A DNA stretch of 32,810 nt, taken from the NCBI GenBank assembly GCA_023416745.1, contig JAEZHF010000097.1, positions 1 through 32,810 on the forward strand, given 5' to 3'. Every line of letters starts with the position of its first letter. The first letter of the stretch is position 1. A program made the position numbers and the translations under genes. Positions 30,959-32,810 of the stretch are shown one piece after another. Source of the DNA: Bacillota bacterium (lineage in GTDB: Bacteria; Bacillota; Clostridia; Christensenellales; SZUA-584). Under the pieces are notes generated by a model that saw only the letters and a program-made list of their open reading frames with translations, was not told where the DNA came from and did no database searches.

Positions 30959-30972
30959 ATTTATAGTATTCT
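30944..30972 (+). promoter_or_regulatory. Promoter of the integrase gene
   Basis: TTGATT (30944-30949), a 17-nt spacer and TATTCT (30967-30972). Its upstream half is covered by the TGGCAT inverted pair, which suggests that a bound protein would block it. The leader is about 24 nt. Confidence 0.5.
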
Positions 30973-31002
30973 ATTATTAGTAAATGGAAAGGGGTTTAGG
31001 CT

Positions 31003-32040
31003 ATGGCTACTAAAGCGGAGAAGCTAAAAAGCGGGAATTATCGTGTTCGTGCTTCTTATGTTGATGAAACAGGCACGCAAAAGTTCAAGAGTTTTACAGC
31101 ACCAACGGCAAAAGAAGCAAGGAATAAAGCACTTCTATTCTCTATTGAACATAAGCACCAGCATAAACCAGAGAATATTAGCCTTAGAGAAGCCATAGAA
31201 CGCTATATAAGCAATCGGGAGAATATACTTAGTCCATCTACCATTGTAGGCTATCAACAGCTTAAACGGAACGCCTATAATGCAATAATAGATATGCGGC
31301 TAGGTTATTTGAAGAAAGAGGATGTTCAAAAGGCAATTAATGATTATGCTAAAGAACATTCGGCTAAGAGTGCTAGGAACGCTTTAGGCTTGCTTTCCGT
31401 TGTATTAAAAGAACTATATCCTTCTTTGGATGTAAACGGAGTTAAACTGCCGCAAGCAAGGAAGCACGAAATAATTATTCCAAGTGTAGATGAAGTGAAT
31501 CGTATTATTGAAGCGGTAAAAGATACAGAATTATACTTGCCTGTTTTGCTTGGTGCTTTTCTCGGTTTAAGAAGAAGTGAGATATTCGCTTTGACTTGGG
31601 ATGATATAGACTTGCAAAACGGCATTATTACAATTGATAAGGCTATTGTGAGGGATAAAGACGGTGCTTATGTTTTGAAGCAAACGAAAACAATAAGTAG
31701 TGAACGCGAATTGCCTATAACAAGTCAAGTTAAAGAAGTTTTAATTACTATGGATAATGATAAACCGCTTCTAACTAATGACTATCGGAATTTCTCCCAA
31801 AGATATAGTAAGCTATGTAAATCTATTGGTGTACCAAGTAGCTTCCACGCTTTAAGGCACTTTAACGCTTCTATAATGCTTCAATTAAACATTCCGAATA
31901 AATACGCAATGGAACGGATGGGACACGCAACAGATAATATGCTTAAAAAAGTATATCAACATACCTTCAAACCAGAACAAGAAGCAATAGCGGGGAAACT
32001 AGACGATTTCTTTAATGGCAATATTAAAAAAGAAGGTTAA
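31003..32040 (+). CDS. int: Tyrosine-type site-specific integrase
   Basis: A 345-residue phage/ICE-type integrase. Residues 1-50 look like the AP2-like arm-binding domain (GNYRVRASYVDETGTQKFKSFTAPTAKEA), about 60-145 the SAM-like core-binding domain, and 160-330 the catalytic domain. Catalytic residues: R190 (LGLRRSE), K229, H282 and R285 (FHALRHF), H308 and the nucleophile Y318 (KKVYQHTF). ATG 31003 has GGAAAGGGG 8 nt upstream. AT-rich codons differ from the host genes. It probably targets the adjacent tRNA-Leu. Confidence 0.93.
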   Translation: MATKAEKLKSGNYRVRASYVDETGTQKFKSFTAPTAKEARNKALLFSIEHKHQHKPENISLREAIERYISNRENILSPSTIVGYQQLKRNAYNAIIDMRLGYLKKEDVQKAINDYAKEHSAKSARNALGLLSVVLKELYPSLDVNGVKLPQARKHEIIIPSVDEVNRIIEAVKDTELYLPVLLGAFLGLRRSEIFALTWDDIDLQNGIITIDKAIVRDKDGAYVLKQTKTISSERELPITSQVKEVLITMDNDKPLLTNDYRNFSQRYSKLCKSIGVPSSFHALRHFNASIMLQLNIPNKYAMERMGHATDNMLKKVYQHTFKPEQEAIAGKLDDFFNGNIKKEG

Positions 32041-32094
32041 ATTCCTTTCTGCATCGAGTTTTACAGATGATATAAAAGGATATAAAGAAAGCGA

Positions 32095-32123
32095 TTGACA
32101 GTATAATAACAACCATATATTAT
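32095..32123 (+). promoter_or_regulatory. Strong sigma-A-type promoter of the small membrane protein gene
   Basis: A perfect TTGACA (32095-32100), a 17-nt spacer and TATTAT (32118-32123). The gene start follows about 25 nt after the predicted transcript start. Confidence 0.7.
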
Positions 32124-32155
32124 CAAAATAATAGAATATATTATGGGGTGTTTTT

Positions 32156-32476
32156 TTGAAAGAAGAAAATATTCACGAAGATGAAAATGAAATCACTGCC
32201 GGAGAGTATTTAATAAGAAGAGGAAACACGTTTAGACAAGTAGGAAAATATTGTTTTATTCTAGGTTGGATTTTATTAATAACTATTATTATTATAATTA
32301 AGGCAGAAAATATAGGGATAAATAGTTTCTGGGATTTGTATAATCGTTCTGTATTACTAGCCATTTTGACTTCCCTTTCATCGATTTGTTTAAGTTGTTT
32401 GCCTTTATATTTTATTGGACTTCATTATATTGGTTTAGGAACTATCGCCGTAAATACTGATAGAAGTACAAGGTAG
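32156..32476 (+). CDS. Small two-segment membrane protein, unknown function
   Basis: A 106-residue protein not recognised as any family. An acidic N-terminus (MKEENIHEDENEITAGEYLIRRG) is followed by two hydrophobic segments (about 30-50, CFILGWILLITIIIIIK, and 65-95, LLAILTSLSSICLSCLPLYFIGLHYIGLG). The start is TTG 32156 with GGGGTG (32145-32150) 5 nt upstream. Its own strong promoter next to int suggests a cargo gene expressed while the element is integrated. Confidence 0.6.
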   Translation: MKEENIHEDENEITAGEYLIRRGNTFRQVGKYCFILGWILLITIIIIIKAENIGINSFWDLYNRSVLLAILTSLSSICLSCLPLYFIGLHYIGLGTIAVNTDRSTR

Positions 32477-32492
32477 ATAAATATGAGAATAT

Positions 32493-32518
32493 AAAAAGAA
32501 GGCATAAGCCTTCTTTTT
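32493..32518. terminator. Bidirectional terminator
   Basis: AAAAAGAAGGC (32493-32503) pairs perfectly with GCCTTCTTTTT (32508-32518) around ATAA, with T-runs on both strands. It closes the small membrane protein gene and the convergent HTH gene. Confidence 0.8.
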
Positions 32519-32703
32519 TAAATAATATTCAATTGTTCTTTTTCCTCTTTGGTGAAGTTGAAAGTATCGAATAGCTTTCTTAGTTCCTTTACTCTAAATG
32601 TATCTGGATTAGATAACTTTCGGTAGAAGGTAGCTGGTGACATTGACAGCATAACCGCCAATTCTTCTTTGGTGTAGCCATACATTTCTAGGGCAACACC
32701 GCA
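32518..32703 (-). pseudogene. Truncated phage-type helix-turn-helix protein
   Basis: About 60 residues resemble small phage HTH proteins: EMYGYTKEELAVMLSMSPATFYRKLSNPDTFRVKELRKLF with a helix-turn-helix around AVMLSMSPATFYRKL. The frame stays open to 32760, but the residues before about CGVALEM come from the antisense of the neighbouring transposase-like region and no ribosome site precedes them. The native N-terminus was therefore probably replaced by an insertion sequence. A lost element repressor is a plausible origin. Confidence 0.55.
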
Positions 32704-32741
32704 CAGAAGCCAAGAGTGTGGAAATGTGGTAAAATAGGGGC

Positions 32742-32810
32742 ATGGATAAACAAATGACACTGTCCGCGATCAGCGACGAGCTGGCGCAGGTCAGAACTAA
32801 GAAAAAAGAA
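32742..32810 (+). CDS. IS5-like transposase, N-terminal start (partial)
   Basis: The first 23 codons, beginning MDKQMTLSAISDELAQV and ending in lysine-rich residues, resemble the start of IS5-type transposases; the rest lies beyond the window. AGGGG (32736-32740) and a TAAAAT (32730-32735) lie just upstream. Base composition switches from AT-rich to GC-rich here, as expected for an inserted element. ATG 32754 is an alternative start. The family call rests on few residues. Confidence 0.45.
   Translation, partial: MDKQMTLSAISDELAQVRTKKKE

Overview
The window looks like a chromosome segment from a spore-forming member of the Clostridia (Bacillota). The evidence is the Firmicutes-type ribosomal gene order (rplE to rplQ, with secY, adk, map and infA), zinc-ribbon forms of S14, S4, L36 and adenylate kinase, a KOW-domain protein between map and infA, an L17 with the insertion I know from Lachnospiraceae-type proteins, and the sporulation pair spoIID-spoIIQ behind murA. 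GTG and TTG starts are common. Most genes use GC-rich codons by eye. Two stretches are clearly AT-rich and look acquired: the orphan nuclease-like gene at 14906-15703 and the right end from about 30.8 kb.

Layout: 1-9.9 kb is the ribosomal/RNA polymerase/translocon operon, closed by a strong terminator (9877-9912). 9.9-12.4 kb encodes the ECF transporter energising module (two ATPases and EcfT). It is followed by truA, a YdcF-like membrane protein and an adenine-phosphoribosyltransferase-like gene. Two copies of a hairpin-rich repeat of about 85 bp sit downstream of ecfT and of the phosphoribosyltransferase gene. Next come the AT-rich orphan nuclease-like gene (minus strand), argS, a PfoR/PTS-EIIC_2-like membrane protein and serS. 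A zinc-ribbon membrane protein built from 129-bp tandem repeats follows, interrupted by an in-frame TAG. 21.8-25.1 kb is murA-spoIID-spoIIQ on the minus strand, with a good sigma-F-type promoter in front of spoIIQ. Then come a YgjP-like metallopeptidase, a GNAT-like protein, a small cysteine-rich protein, tRNA-Thr, and a minus-strand operon of two-subunit fumarase plus an MFS transporter.

The right end (30.4-32.8 kb) is the most unusual part. A tRNA-Leu(GAG) gene is preceded by a 40-bp perfect copy of its own 5' half, cut at the anticodon loop. A 123-nt spacer between them can form several mutually exclusive RNA pairings. Right after the intact tRNA gene come clustered inverted TGGCAT boxes, a tyrosine integrase, a small membrane protein, a truncated HTH gene and the first codons of what looks like an IS5-type transposase. 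This fits a tRNA-targeting integrative element whose far end lies outside the window, itself hit by an insertion sequence. The partial tRNA copy and structured spacer are the best candidates here for something not yet described.
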